This document shows, one piece after another, positions 1 to 7,595 of a DNA stretch of 44,261 nucleotides. The DNA lies in assembly GCA_031181585.1 (NCBI GenBank), contig JAPSKP010000022.1:1-44261 (forward strand), given 5' to 3'. Position 1 is the first letter of the stretch, and every line of letters begins with the position of its first letter. The position numbers were made by a program, and so were the translations under genes. The notes beneath the pieces are model-generated. The model was not told the DNA's origin, did no database searches, and worked only from the letters and a program-made list of their open reading frames with translations. This stretch comes from Lysinibacillus sp. GTDB lineage: Bacteria; Bacillota; Bacilli; Bacillales_A; Planococcaceae.

Positions 1-1110
1 GGCGATAGCCTCTGCCACATGTTGATGATTCTTAAGGTGGACAATAAATTGAACAATTTCCTTTACATTTCGTGATTCCGAAACGTAACCAATTCCCTTT
101 TCCTCAATCAACGCCTTAATATGCCCTGAAGCACCTGCTGCAATCGGCAGTCCACAAGCGATATAGTCTATCAGCTTACCAGGCAGGACTGTATCAAAAA
201 TTTCCTCATCCTTCAGGCAGAGAACTCCAACATTATTTTGCTTAATCAAATTCATGCATTCTTTTCTCGTCATTGCACGGATGAAATGAACATTATGAAG
301 TTTATGTTCCTTGACGAATTGCTGAAATTCTCCTTTTTTCAGCCCAAACCCTACTACATTCAAACGAATTTCCTTTTCATAGAGAGCTTGTGAGAGTTGT
401 TTGAGAAATTCAATATCCTGAGCGAGCCCGATATTTCCTGAATATACAGCTGAGAAGTCTCCTTTACGCTGCTCTTCAAAGACTAGTTCTTCTTTTCGAA
501 TGGAATTAGGTACAAAGTAAATAGGCTTGTCCTTTTTTAAATTGGCCGCAATATGACTGTAGAAGCCTTGGCTGTTGATGACGATGGAATCCGCCCTGTT
601 GTACATGGACTTTTCCATCATTCTAAATAACGAAATAATCCATTTGTAATTAAAAACACCTACACCTCTTAAAGAATCGGGCCATAAATCCCGAACATCC
701 AAAATCAATTTTGCCTTAAACCGGAATTTGGCCAAGATGCCTACTACTCCAAGGAAAATCGGAGGACTTGTCACAAATACTGCGTCATATTTGCTTTTCG
801 ACAACAAAATCATCCAAATCATCCGGCACATCATCTCTAAATAATAAAGCAGCCGATTGAACATGTTCCTCGTATATTTCCGGTTCGCCACTTTCACTCT
901 GTAAATCTGTTCATCCTCATTGAGTTCCCGGTCATGCCAAAATTGCTCTTCTGAATATAATTTTTTGTTCGGATAAGAAGCCTCCGTGGTCAATACATGG
1001 ACTTCATACTCTTCATTTAAAAGCTGATAAATATTTTTAATCCGGTTGCCTGCGCTACCGATTTCGGGATAAAAATTTTGACTGATTACCAATAGACTTT
1101 TTTTGGACAT
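1..1110 (-). CDS. Group-4 (WbuB-like) glycosyltransferase, C-terminus off the left edge
   Basis: An open frame of 370 codons runs from ATG at 1108-1110 to the window edge without a stop, so the gene is partial at its 3' end. The product starts MSKKSLLVISQNFYPEIGSA, the usual N-terminus of GT-B glycosyltransferases that bind UDP-sugars and extend a lipid-linked saccharide at the inner membrane face. Further on, a DVRDLWPDS segment is the signature of the WbuB/CapL subfamily, and an IACGLPIAAGASG segment near the edge matches the donor-binding end of the GT4 domain. About 30-50 residues should be missing compared with family lengths near 400. An AAAGGGGCT ribosome site lies just upstream. It lies beyond ymdB and the SLH gene, so it probably belongs to another polysaccharide cluster to the left. 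The sugar donor cannot be told. Confidence 0.85.
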   Translation of the reverse strand, partial: MSKKSLLVISQNFYPEIGSAGNRIKNIYQLLNEEYEVHVLTTEASYPNKKLYSEEQFWHDRELNEDEQIYRVKVANRKYTRNMFNRLLYYLEMMCRMIWMILLSKSKYDAVFVTSPPIFLGVVGILAKFRFKAKLILDVRDLWPDSLRGVGVFNYKWIISLFRMMEKSMYNRADSIVINSQGFYSHIAANLKKDKPIYFVPNSIRKEELVFEEQRKGDFSAVYSGNIGLAQDIEFLKQLSQALYEKEIRLNVVGFGLKKGEFQQFVKEHKLHNVHFIRAMTRKECMNLIKQNNVGVLCLKDEEIFDTVLPGKLIDYIACGLPIAAGASGHIKALIEEKGIGYVSESRNVKEIVQFIVHLKNHQHVAEAIA

Positions 1111-1395
1111 TTTTTAGCCCCTTTACCTGTGAAAATGTTGTCGAACACTGAGGCAAGTTCTCCTACCTATTCCGGTCACCCCCTATTGGCTATTTCACTT
1201 TCGCAATCTTTCTCTCTGTGAATCATTGCTTTCCGTTTCTACCAGTCAATTTCCACTTTACACTTCCACAACGGGATAGCACCTCATTGGAAGTACAGCT
1301 AACTAACAGGAGAAACAGGGAGGATTCCCTTCCCTGCTTATTTTCACATTAGCAGCCGGTAATAACGCAGTAGTATATTAAGCCCTATTACCTAC

Positions 1396-2193
1396 CTATC
1401 TCATTTCCGCTAACGCTCTTTTCATAAGGCTGGAACGCATCTCTTCTTTTGTCTGGTTATATTCATCACGGAAGCTTTGCGCCTCTGATTTATTAAATCC
1501 ATTAGCCGCAAGTTCGGCTTCCAATGCCTTCATTAAGCCTTCAAAAGCTGCATCAGTTGAGGATTCTAGCGAGCCGGAAGATCCCATATATTTCGTGTAA
1601 AAGTATCCAGCACTAATCTTTTCGCCGTCAGCCTTTTTTTGAGCATATTCTTTTTTCGCTGCCTCAACTAGATTGTCCACCCGTGTCTCTGCCTGCTGCT
1701 GGAGTGAAACAAGTGTCCCTCTATACTTTTCCTTGATGGATTCAGCCGTTACTGGTTTAGGTTTGGCAGCTGGAGGATTACTTGGCTGCGGATTTGCCGG
1801 TTTAGCAGATGCCGGTCCCTCCTTAGCTAGTAGTTCTTCTTTTACAGCTTTATCAGTTTGTGTTTTTTCAGGCTGTGGGGCCGCACTTGCCGAGCCTGCT
1901 GCTGATTCTTGTGAAGCAGCATGAGCCGTAGATACTTCTTTATTTGGCTTTCCCTCTGACTGCGCTGCTTCCCCGGCATTTGCTTCGTCCTTTTCTTCTA
2001 TAATTGTCCCGTCGCTCGCAACTTTCATAGTAGTTCCATCGGGTAATTCAATTTCATACTCTTCTTCTACTATTTGATCCACTTCTGCATCTGCTACATC
2101 ATACGTCTTGAATTTAAATTCATAGAGAATGTAGCCGCCACCGAGTAAAACAACAACACCAAGAGATAGTAAAAACCATTTGAGTATTTTCAT
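1396..2193 (-). CDS. Membrane-anchored protein of unknown function with Ala/Pro/Lys linker
   Basis: I do not recognise a family. The 265-residue product has a short cytoplasmic start (MKILK), one hydrophobic segment at about residues 5-25, and then an acidic stretch (about 30-65). A low-complexity linker rich in Ala, Pro, Lys and Ser follows (about 70-150), and a charged, probably all-helical domain of about 110 residues ends in SLMKRALAEMR. The layout is that of a single-pass protein with an extracellular helical domain on a flexible stalk. There is no cleavage site that clearly makes it a secreted protein. It sits 3' of the SLH protein gene on the same strand, separated by a hairpin at 2250-2273, so it may be transcribed separately. 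An AGGAAGAAGG tract lies 14 bases before the ATG, rather far for a ribosome site. The coding call is supported by length and by a sensible domain pattern; function is unknown. Confidence 0.75.
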   Translation of the reverse strand: MKILKWFLLSLGVVVLLGGGYILYEFKFKTYDVADAEVDQIVEEEYEIELPDGTTMKVASDGTIIEEKDEANAGEAAQSEGKPNKEVSTAHAASQESAAGSASAAPQPEKTQTDKAVKEELLAKEGPASAKPANPQPSNPPAAKPKPVTAESIKEKYRGTLVSLQQQAETRVDNLVEAAKKEYAQKKADGEKISAGYFYTKYMGSSGSLESSTDAAFEGLMKALEAELAANGFNKSEAQSFRDEYNQTKEEMRSSLMKRALAEMR

Positions 2194-2249
2194 ATCTGTT
2201 AATTTCGCCTTCTTCCTGTCGTTTAAGGTGAAACACTCGAAAGGAATTC

Positions 2250-2273
2250 CCCTAAAGCATCTCTGCTTTAGGG
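2250..2273 (-). terminator. Hairpin after the SLH protein gene
   Basis: A perfect 10-bp stem (CCCTAAAGCA / TGCTTTAGGG) closes a four-base loop that reads GAGA on the minus strand, a GNRA tetraloop. It begins ten bases after the SLH gene's stop. The downstream U-tract is poor (GAATTCCTTTCG), so it may act as a weak terminator or as an mRNA 3'-end stabiliser. Confidence 0.45.
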
Positions 2274-2283
2274 AGGTACATCC

Positions 2284-3558
2284 TTACTCGATGTCAAGTG
2301 TATATGTTACACCGGCAACTGTAATCGTAATATTGTTATCATAGATTTCTCGAAGATCTGCCACAGTCGTTGCTGTTCCATTTACACGATGCGCTTCATC
2401 GATGAAACGATCTGTATTTTCAATGACTGCTGCACGATTAATGTCCAAAGTTGCATCGTCAAAGTAATCGCCGCGCGCAAATTCTTGTGAATGATCGCCT
2501 GCTGTTACTGTAATTGTTTCAAGATTGTCGAATAGCAGAGTTGCAGCCGGAATCGGCAGTCCTTCCAATAATTCGCCAAAAGTAATTCCATCCTGCGCTT
2601 CCCTTAAAATGGCACGAATTTCCGTTGTCTCTAAATCATCTGAATTGAATGAAACACGGATTGTGTTGTCTTCTAGTTCAAAAGTTGCCACACTCGCTGC
2701 TTGTTCTCCGTAATTTCCCAGTAAATTTTCGATTGCGACATCCAGAGCTTCTTCGATTTGTTCTTGATCAGGATTTGGGGGATTAGTAGGTGTACCTCCA
2801 TCACCTGGTCCTGGATTTGGAGCTGGTGTGCCACCTCCACCTGGTCCTGGATCCGGAGTCGGTGTACCGCCTCCTGTATCTGGGTTAGTACCAACATCCG
2901 GATCTACGCCTGTATCTGGATTTTCTCCATCCGTATTTTTAGCAGCTTCTTCCGCGCGAATAACGAATGAGGCAAACTGGCCGCGCTTCACCGGGGCAAA
3001 CGGGCTGTATGTATCTGCCGTTGTTCCCGTCGTTACACCATTAGCGTAAAGTGTTTGAATATAATCGATAAAGCTTCCTGCTCCTGTAACATCTTTAAAC
3101 GGTGTTTCCTTTGACCCCGTCAGCTTAAAAGCTTCGACAATAATCTTTGCAATTTGACCGCGTGTAATAGGAGAGTGCTGTCCATATGCACCATCTGGAA
3201 GTCCTGAAATAATTCCTTCAGCCTTCAATGCAGCGATAGCTCCGTAGTATTCATCTGTTTTTTTTACATCGGTAAACCCTGGATCAGTAATGTTTTCTGT
3301 ATCCAATTCTAGTATGTTCGCAATAATTTTTGCTGCCTGTCCTCTCGTTAAAGCGTTCGCCCATCTGAAAGTACCGTCAGAATACCCTTTTACGATACCG
3401 CGTTCAGCTAATTGATGGATAGCTTCTGCATGGCTGTTTGTACTTTTTACATCCTTGAACACTATTGCTGCTTCTGACTTTGTTGGAGCTACTGCAACGA
3501 TTCCACTTGCAGCTACGGCTGAGGCGATTGCAATATTAAATACTTTTTGGTGTTTCAT
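2284..3558 (-). CDS. Secreted surface protein with three SLH domains and unknown C-terminal domain
   Basis: SLH domains bind the pyruvylated secondary cell-wall polysaccharide and hold proteins non-covalently on the wall. The start is taken at ATG 3556-3558 (MKHQKVFNIA), which has GGAGGG seven bases upstream; the longer frame to 3609 lacks such a site. The 424-residue product has a signal peptide ending near TKSEA-AIVF. Three SLH repeats follow, each opening with F(K/T)DV and containing a TRGQ or KRGQ core. A linker of about 50 residues is made of Pro, Gly, Asp and Thr repeats, and the C-terminal part of about 150 residues (from about DQEQIEEALD) is one I do not recognise. That part is Asp/Glu/Thr-rich with short beta-like strands and ends in TYTLDIE. 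It could be an adhesin or an S-layer-associated structural protein. Confidence 0.9.
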   Translation of the reverse strand: MKHQKVFNIAIASAVAASGIVAVAPTKSEAAIVFKDVKSTNSHAEAIHQLAERGIVKGYSDGTFRWANALTRGQAAKIIANILELDTENITDPGFTDVKKTDEYYGAIAALKAEGIISGLPDGAYGQHSPITRGQIAKIIVEAFKLTGSKETPFKDVTGAGSFIDYIQTLYANGVTTGTTADTYSPFAPVKRGQFASFVIRAEEAAKNTDGENPDTGVDPDVGTNPDTGGGTPTPDPGPGGGGTPAPNPGPGDGGTPTNPPNPDQEQIEEALDVAIENLLGNYGEQAASVATFELEDNTIRVSFNSDDLETTEIRAILREAQDGITFGELLEGLPIPAATLLFDNLETITVTAGDHSQEFARGDYFDDATLDINRAAVIENTDRFIDEAHRVNGTATTVADLREIYDNNITITVAGVTYTLDIE

Positions 3559-3599
3559 ATTGTTCCCTCCATTTTTAGAAAATTTTAAATACACGCTAG

Positions 3600-3608
3600 A
3601 GTATAGCA
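3600..3608 (-). promoter_or_regulatory. Candidate extended -10 promoter of the SLH protein gene
   Basis: The minus strand reads TGCTATACT, an extended -10 (TGN plus TATACT), about 42 bases upstream of the SLH gene's ATG. No good -35 is visible, which is tolerated in extended -10 promoters. Seen by eye only. Confidence 0.35.
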
Positions 3609-3791
3609 CTATAAAACAGGAAAGTTTAGCGCATTTTTGTTAAGAAAATATTACAAACATTACAATGGGCCTAAAAAAATAAAATTTATTATTTTATTCT
3701 CACAGGACAATTAGACTATATTACCTAATTTTCTAGTCTACTAAATTGTAAACTACTGAATTTCACCCAACTTTTCTTTTCAATAAATAAG

Positions 3792-3820
3792 AAAAACGAG
3801 CCCATTTTTCATGAGCTCGT
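3792..3820 (-). terminator. Rho-independent terminator of ymdB
   Basis: A 10-bp stem (ACGAGCTCAT / ATGGGCTCGT on the minus strand, one G-T pair) with loop GAAAA starts ten bases after the ymdB stop. It is followed by TTTTTC on the minus strand. The plus strand also has TTTT after the stem, so it may work in both directions. Confidence 0.75.
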
Positions 3821-3830
3821 TTTGTATTTC

Positions 3831-4628
3831 TTAGCCTTTAAAAGGATTATCATCATTAATATAAATTCTTTCCTGACGCAGTGCTTTCCCTGTTTTATCA
3901 TCTATTTCGACAAAAAAGCCACTTAGGACATCTCGCCCTTTTTTCGGCACTTCAAACCTTGCAGGCATATTTGTTTGAAACTTGTAGATGACACTTTCCT
4001 TTGTCATACCTAGTATTTCATCGTATGGGCCAGTCATCCCAACATCCGTAATATAAGCAGTGCCGCCAGGATAGATACGTGCATCTGCTGTCTGCACATG
4101 TGTATGCGTTCCCACCACCACGGATGCCCGTCCATCTAAATGCCAGCCAAGAGCAATTTTTTCACTTGTTGCTTCAGCATGGAAATCGACAAATACAAGA
4201 GGAGATATTTTCTTTGCCTCCGCTACTAATTCATCAGCCATTGCAAACGGGTCTTCATGCGGCGGTAAAAATACACGGCCGTGAAGATTAATGACACTCA
4301 ATGTTACACCATTCTTTTGAATTTGTACCATACCTTTACCTGGTGCATCCTTTGAAAAGTTTGCCGGACGAATCAAATAATCTGCATCATCGATAAACTC
4401 AAAAATATCTTTGTTATCCCACGTATGGTTCCCCATCGTAATAACATCAACGCCCATCTGCAGCAAATCATTGTAAATATTACGTGTAATTCCACGGCCT
4501 GCTGCTGCATTCTCTCCGTTTGCGATAACTACATCTACCGCATATTTCTTCTTTAGACGAGGCAAATACTTTTCAACTGCATCTCGGCCGATCGAGCCGA
4601 CGATATCGCCAATAAATAATACTTTCAT
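3831..4628 (-). CDS. ymdB: YmdB, metallophosphoesterase / 2',3'-cAMP phosphodiesterase
   Basis: YmdB is a dimetal phosphodiesterase active on 2',3'-cyclic nucleotides. In B. subtilis it is needed for the switch to biofilm gene expression. The 265-residue product opens with KVLFIGDIVG, the first metal-binding motif. It contains VIANGENAAAGRG, ITMGNHTWDN, VVGTHTHVQTADARI and a VDFHAE segment, which supply the Asp, Asn and His ligands of this family. The start is ATG 4626-4628, matching the usual family N-terminus. A TTG eight codons upstream is possible but would leave almost no leader after the candidate promoter at 4662-4691. In B. subtilis ymdB follows rny directly; here rny ends at 32605, and ymdB appears to be its own unit with promoter and terminator. 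Confidence 0.95.
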   Translation of the reverse strand: MKVLFIGDIVGSIGRDAVEKYLPRLKKKYAVDVVIANGENAAAGRGITRNIYNDLLQMGVDVITMGNHTWDNKDIFEFIDDADYLIRPANFSKDAPGKGMVQIQKNGVTLSVINLHGRVFLPPHEDPFAMADELVAEAKKISPLVFVDFHAEATSEKIALGWHLDGRASVVVGTHTHVQTADARIYPGGTAYITDVGMTGPYDEILGMTKESVIYKFQTNMPARFEVPKKGRDVLSGFFVEIDDKTGKALRQERIYINDDNPFKG

Positions 4629-4661
4629 TTTTCCGACCACACTTTCTATCAAATACCCCTT

Positions 4662-4691
4662 ATTTTAGCACTGTCTTGATTTATAAGGCAA
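4662..4691 (-). promoter_or_regulatory. Candidate sigma-A promoter of ymdB
   Basis: On the minus strand TTGCCT and TAAAAT are 18 bases apart, with TGC before the -10 (extended -10). Transcription would start about 25-30 bases before the ymdB ATG. This fits ymdB having lost its place behind rny. Confidence 0.5.
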
Positions 4692-4720
4692 ATATGGCTG
4701 TGAATTGATCAAATAATATA

Positions 4721-4756
4721 AGCCATTTGATAGTCGTCCTGCGATATCAAATGGCT
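4721..4756 (-). terminator. Terminator at the end of galE and the EPS operon
   Basis: A perfect 12-bp stem (AGCCATTTGATA / TATCAAATGGCT) with a short extra inner stem lies 16 bases after the galE stop. A U-rich run, TTATATTATTTG, follows on the minus strand. It would close the EPS locus and insulate ymdB. Confidence 0.6.
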
Positions 4757-4772
4757 ATGTAAAAACCTTAAG

Positions 4773-5777
4773 CTATATTAATATATTACGTTTTTCAAAA
4801 TTCCATGCATCCCTGCACATATTTTCAATAGTCCGGCTTGCTTTCCACTGCAATCCACTTTCTGCTTTGTGCACATTTGCGTAAACAGACGCAAGATCAC
4901 CTGGACGGCGTTCAACAATTTGATAGGGTACCTTTATTCCATTTACCTGTTCAAAAGCACGGACTAATTGCAAGACACTTGTCCCTCTGCCTGTTCCCAA
5001 ATTATAGACATGAGCACCCCGTCTTACATGCTCAAGCGCCGCTACATGTCCTTCTGCAACATCCATGACGTGGATATAATCCCTTACCGCTGTACCATCT
5101 AGAGTCGGATAATCTCCTCCGAAAATTTTTAAGATTGGCAATTCACCTTTCGCAACCTTTGTAATATAAGGCATTAAGTTACTTGGAAGACTAGTAGGTG
5201 ACTCACCAATGAGGCCGCTTTCATGGGCTCCTATTGGATTAAAGTACCGAAGGAGAGAGACCCTTAGCCAAGGGTTGGCATATGCTACATCCTGTAAAAT
5301 CCGTTCACATATAGCTTTTGTCTGCCCATACGGACTGCTCGCCGGCAAGAGCGAATCACTTTCCTTAAAGGGGCTCTTTCCATTTCCATAAACGGTTGCG
5401 GAGGAGCTGAAGATAAAACGCTCTATTTTGTAGTGCAGGCATTGCTTTACTAAATTTAATGTTCCTTGAATATTATTTATATAGTATTTGAGAGGATTCA
5501 CAACAGACTCCTCTACTGCCTTATAACCTGCAAAATGAAGTATTCCATGAAAATGATATCTATTAAATAAATGTTCAACAGCCTGTTCATCACATAAGTC
5601 AAGCTGATGGAATAATATGCTATCGCCTGTAACTTCCATTAAGCTATTCAATGTTTGTATCGTACTGTTCGTCAAATTATCAACAATGACTAGTCGTGCA
5701 TTTGGAAACCGTTTACGTAGAGAAATATAAGTATGTGAACCAATAAAACCGATTCCGCCCGCAATTAGAAAACCCAC
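4773..5777 (-). CDS. galE: UDP-glucose 4-epimerase
   Basis: GalE interconverts UDP-Glc and UDP-Gal, and in some family members UDP-GlcNAc and UDP-GalNAc, in the cytoplasm. The 334-residue product is an extended SDR. It has the NAD-binding GGIGFIGSH near residues 7-15, FSSSATVYG with the catalytic Ser near 125, Tyr150 and Lys154 in YGQTK, and LRYFNPIGAHESG after that. DGTAVRDYIHVMD is the usual epimerase C-terminal mark. Translation starts at GTG (5775-5777) with AGGAG seven bases upstream. As the last gene of the EPS locus it probably supplies a galacto-configured donor to one of the three glycosyltransferases. Which substrate pair it prefers cannot be read from sequence alone. Confidence 0.95.
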   Translation of the reverse strand: MGFLIAGGIGFIGSHTYISLRKRFPNARLVIVDNLTNSTIQTLNSLMEVTGDSILFHQLDLCDEQAVEHLFNRYHFHGILHFAGYKAVEESVVNPLKYYINNIQGTLNLVKQCLHYKIERFIFSSSATVYGNGKSPFKESDSLLPASSPYGQTKAICERILQDVAYANPWLRVSLLRYFNPIGAHESGLIGESPTSLPSNLMPYITKVAKGELPILKIFGGDYPTLDGTAVRDYIHVMDVAEGHVAALEHVRRGAHVYNLGTGRGTSVLQLVRAFEQVNGIKVPYQIVERRPGDLASVYANVHKAESGLQWKASRTIENMCRDAWNFEKRNILI

Positions 5778-5929
5778 TTCCCCTCTCCTCGCTAAACATA
5801 CTTAATGTAGATGAAGTATTCATCTTTCGCATTATTCATTTACGATGATAAGAATAGCAAAGCCGAAGATCATTCAGTGCTCGTTTGCCTGCTCTATTAC
5901 TTTCTAAAACATAACTTTTACTATCTCTA

Positions 5930-6637
5930 CTAATATTGATAATAACGCTTTCGGTTCTTGGCTATTTTATAATTATTCAGGACTACCCCCATGATACGTG
6001 CTTGAGAACCAACCAATGCGGATTTTGCTTTTATGACAACTTCCTTTGTCACGATACCTGCATTAGCAATCAATAACGTGCCCTCACATTTATTGGACAA
6101 AATTTGGGCATCTGTTACCGGAAGAACGGGAGGTGCATCGACAATAATGATGTCATATAGTTTTTTTAGTTCTTCGAAGAGGGCATCCATTGTTTTTGAT
6201 GCAAGCAATTCTGCAGGATTAGGAGGGATAGGACCGCTTGGCAAAAGATTGAGGCCGGCTACCGTTGTTTCCTGAATAGCATCGTAAAAGGCATTTTTCC
6301 GTGTAAGCACGCTGGACAATCCTATTACATTGAATATGCCAAAAGCATAATGCAACGTCGGTTTTCGCAAATCTGCATCAATCATTAAGACCCGCTTCTC
6401 TTCTTGAGCAAATACTACACCGAGATTCGCGGCGGTTGTTGACTTTCCTTCCCCGGGGATAGAGGATGTCACCAAAATTGTTTGGACGTCATGATCCGGT
6501 GCAGCAAAGGTAATATTTGTTCTCATAGTCCGAAACTGCTCTGATATAAGGGATTTACCATCTGAGACAGTAATAAGCCTACCCCCTGCCTTCGGTACAT
6601 TCTTCTTTTTTCTCTCTTTATTTCTTTTTCTGAGCAT
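5930..6637 (-). CDS. cpsD: BY-type tyrosine kinase of polysaccharide export (CpsD/YwqD)
   Basis: Bacterial tyrosine kinases of this family are cytoplasmic P-loop ATPases that need a membrane partner (CpsC). Their phosphorylation state controls polymer length. The 235-residue product has Walker A PGEGKST (residues 61-67), Walker A' DADLRKP (87-93), Walker B IIIVDAPP (163-170), and a C-terminal tyrosine cluster (Y232, Y233, Y235) as autophosphorylation target. The ATG overlaps the end of cpsC by 20 bases, with AGGGGG upstream, so the two are translationally coupled. The matching phosphatase is at 26340-27101, about 20 kb away at the other end of the locus, rather than beside the kinase. The tyrosine cluster is short compared with some relatives. 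Confidence 0.92.
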   Translation of the reverse strand: MLRKRNKERKKKNVPKAGGRLITVSDGKSLISEQFRTMRTNITFAAPDHDVQTILVTSSIPGEGKSTTAANLGVVFAQEEKRVLMIDADLRKPTLHYAFGIFNVIGLSSVLTRKNAFYDAIQETTVAGLNLLPSGPIPPNPAELLASKTMDALFEELKKLYDIIIVDAPPVLPVTDAQILSNKCEGTLLIANAGIVTKEVVIKAKSALVGSQARIMGVVLNNYKIAKNRKRYYQY

Positions 6638-7361
6638 CCGGCTTCCCCCTGACTTTTTCGGATTTAAATGTAGATTTCATTTCTTTTTTTAGTGGAATAG
6701 TTCCTACCACGCCCATAACTGGCAGCTGCAGAAGCTCCTCTACATCTTTTTCCGTCTTTATGGTTGTATCCAGCAATTCACGTAAAAATGCTATTCCAAC
6801 CCCCGCCATTACTCCGATCACCGCTGCTATTAGAATGTTAAATGTTTTATTGGGCTCTACAGGATCAGGAAATTGTTCCGGCTTCGCTGCAGATAAAATA
6901 GTAATGTTATCAATACTCATTAAGTTAGGGATTTCCATTTGGAATACATCGGCGATTGTATTAGCAATAGCGACAGCTCTTTGAGTTTCCTCAGCTCTTA
7001 CCGTAATAGTTAAAACCTTTGAATCATTTTCGTTTGATACTGTAATTTGATTCGTCAGCTCTTCTTCGGTTACCGGCAAATCGAGCTTTTCTATTACCTT
7101 ATTTAATATAACCGGGCTTTTCATAATGACATTATACGTATTAATTAACTGCAGATCTGTCTCCGTTTGGGCCCATGCATTCTCCTGGGAAATATTTTTT
7201 TGGTTAACTAGCAATTGTGTCTTGGCTTGATAGACAGGGGAAATGAGGTAAAAGCTTAGATAGGCTACTATACCTGCGCAGCAAATGGCTAGACCTATAA
7301 TTGAAAATAGTCTCTTTTTGATCAATTTTAATAGCTCTTGCAAACTAATAGTTTCCCTCAA
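6618..7361 (-). CDS. cpsC: Chain-length determinant / kinase activator (CpsC/YwqC, Wzz family)
   Basis: These membrane proteins activate the BY-kinase and set polysaccharide chain length. The 247-residue product has membrane segments at about residues 17-38 and 172-192. Between them is an extracellular Wzz domain, with the Pro-rich FPDPVEPNK just before the second segment. The cytoplasmic tail (LLDTTIKTEKDVEELLQLPV) is the typical kinase-binding region. The start is TTG at 7359-7361, with a G-rich ribosome site six bases upstream. A 234-base gap and a weak terminator separate it from the ATP-grasp gene upstream, so cpsC-cpsD-galE may be a sub-operon with its own promoter. Confidence 0.9.
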   Translation of the reverse strand: MRETISLQELLKLIKKRLFSIIGLAICCAGIVAYLSFYLISPVYQAKTQLLVNQKNISQENAWAQTETDLQLINTYNVIMKSPVILNKVIEKLDLPVTEEELTNQITVSNENDSKVLTITVRAEETQRAVAIANTIADVFQMEIPNLMSIDNITILSAAKPEQFPDPVEPNKTFNILIAAVIGVMAGVGIAFLRELLDTTIKTEKDVEELLQLPVMGVVGTIPLKKEMKSTFKSEKVRGKPDAQKKK

Positions 7362-7524
7362 CGATATCCCCCCCTTCTATTATTACGATAAGCTTTATTT
7401 CCGCTTGGCGGCTTATATATTAGCTCTCTAGTTTCCTAGAATATTTGTCATATTACTATATGAATACCACACTTTATTTATCCCTCGGCAGGAGCGCTTT
7501 TCATAGCATTATGTGTCAAAGAAC

Positions 7525-7554
7525 AAAAACTTCTTGTTCAAAATAAGACAAGAA
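7525..7554 (-). terminator. Weak terminator after the second ATP-grasp gene
   Basis: On the minus strand TTCTTGT and ACAAGAA pair over a ten-base loop, followed by GTTTTTGTT. The 7-bp stem is AT-rich, so read-through into cpsC is likely. It lies 41 bases after the stop at 7596. Confidence 0.4.
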
Positions 7555-7595
7555 AGATGGAGAAGCAGAAATTATTGTATATTTCCCCTATTCTT

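Noticed and set aside
1316-1392. Hairpins CAGGGAAGG/CCTCCCTG and GGTAATA/TATTACC after the gene at 1396
   Set aside because: Stems are imperfect or have long loops and no U-tract on the minus strand, so I do not call a terminator.
3559-3830. Small gene upstream of the SLH protein
   Set aside because: Only short frames without ribosome sites; the stretch is explained by a promoter and the ymdB terminator.
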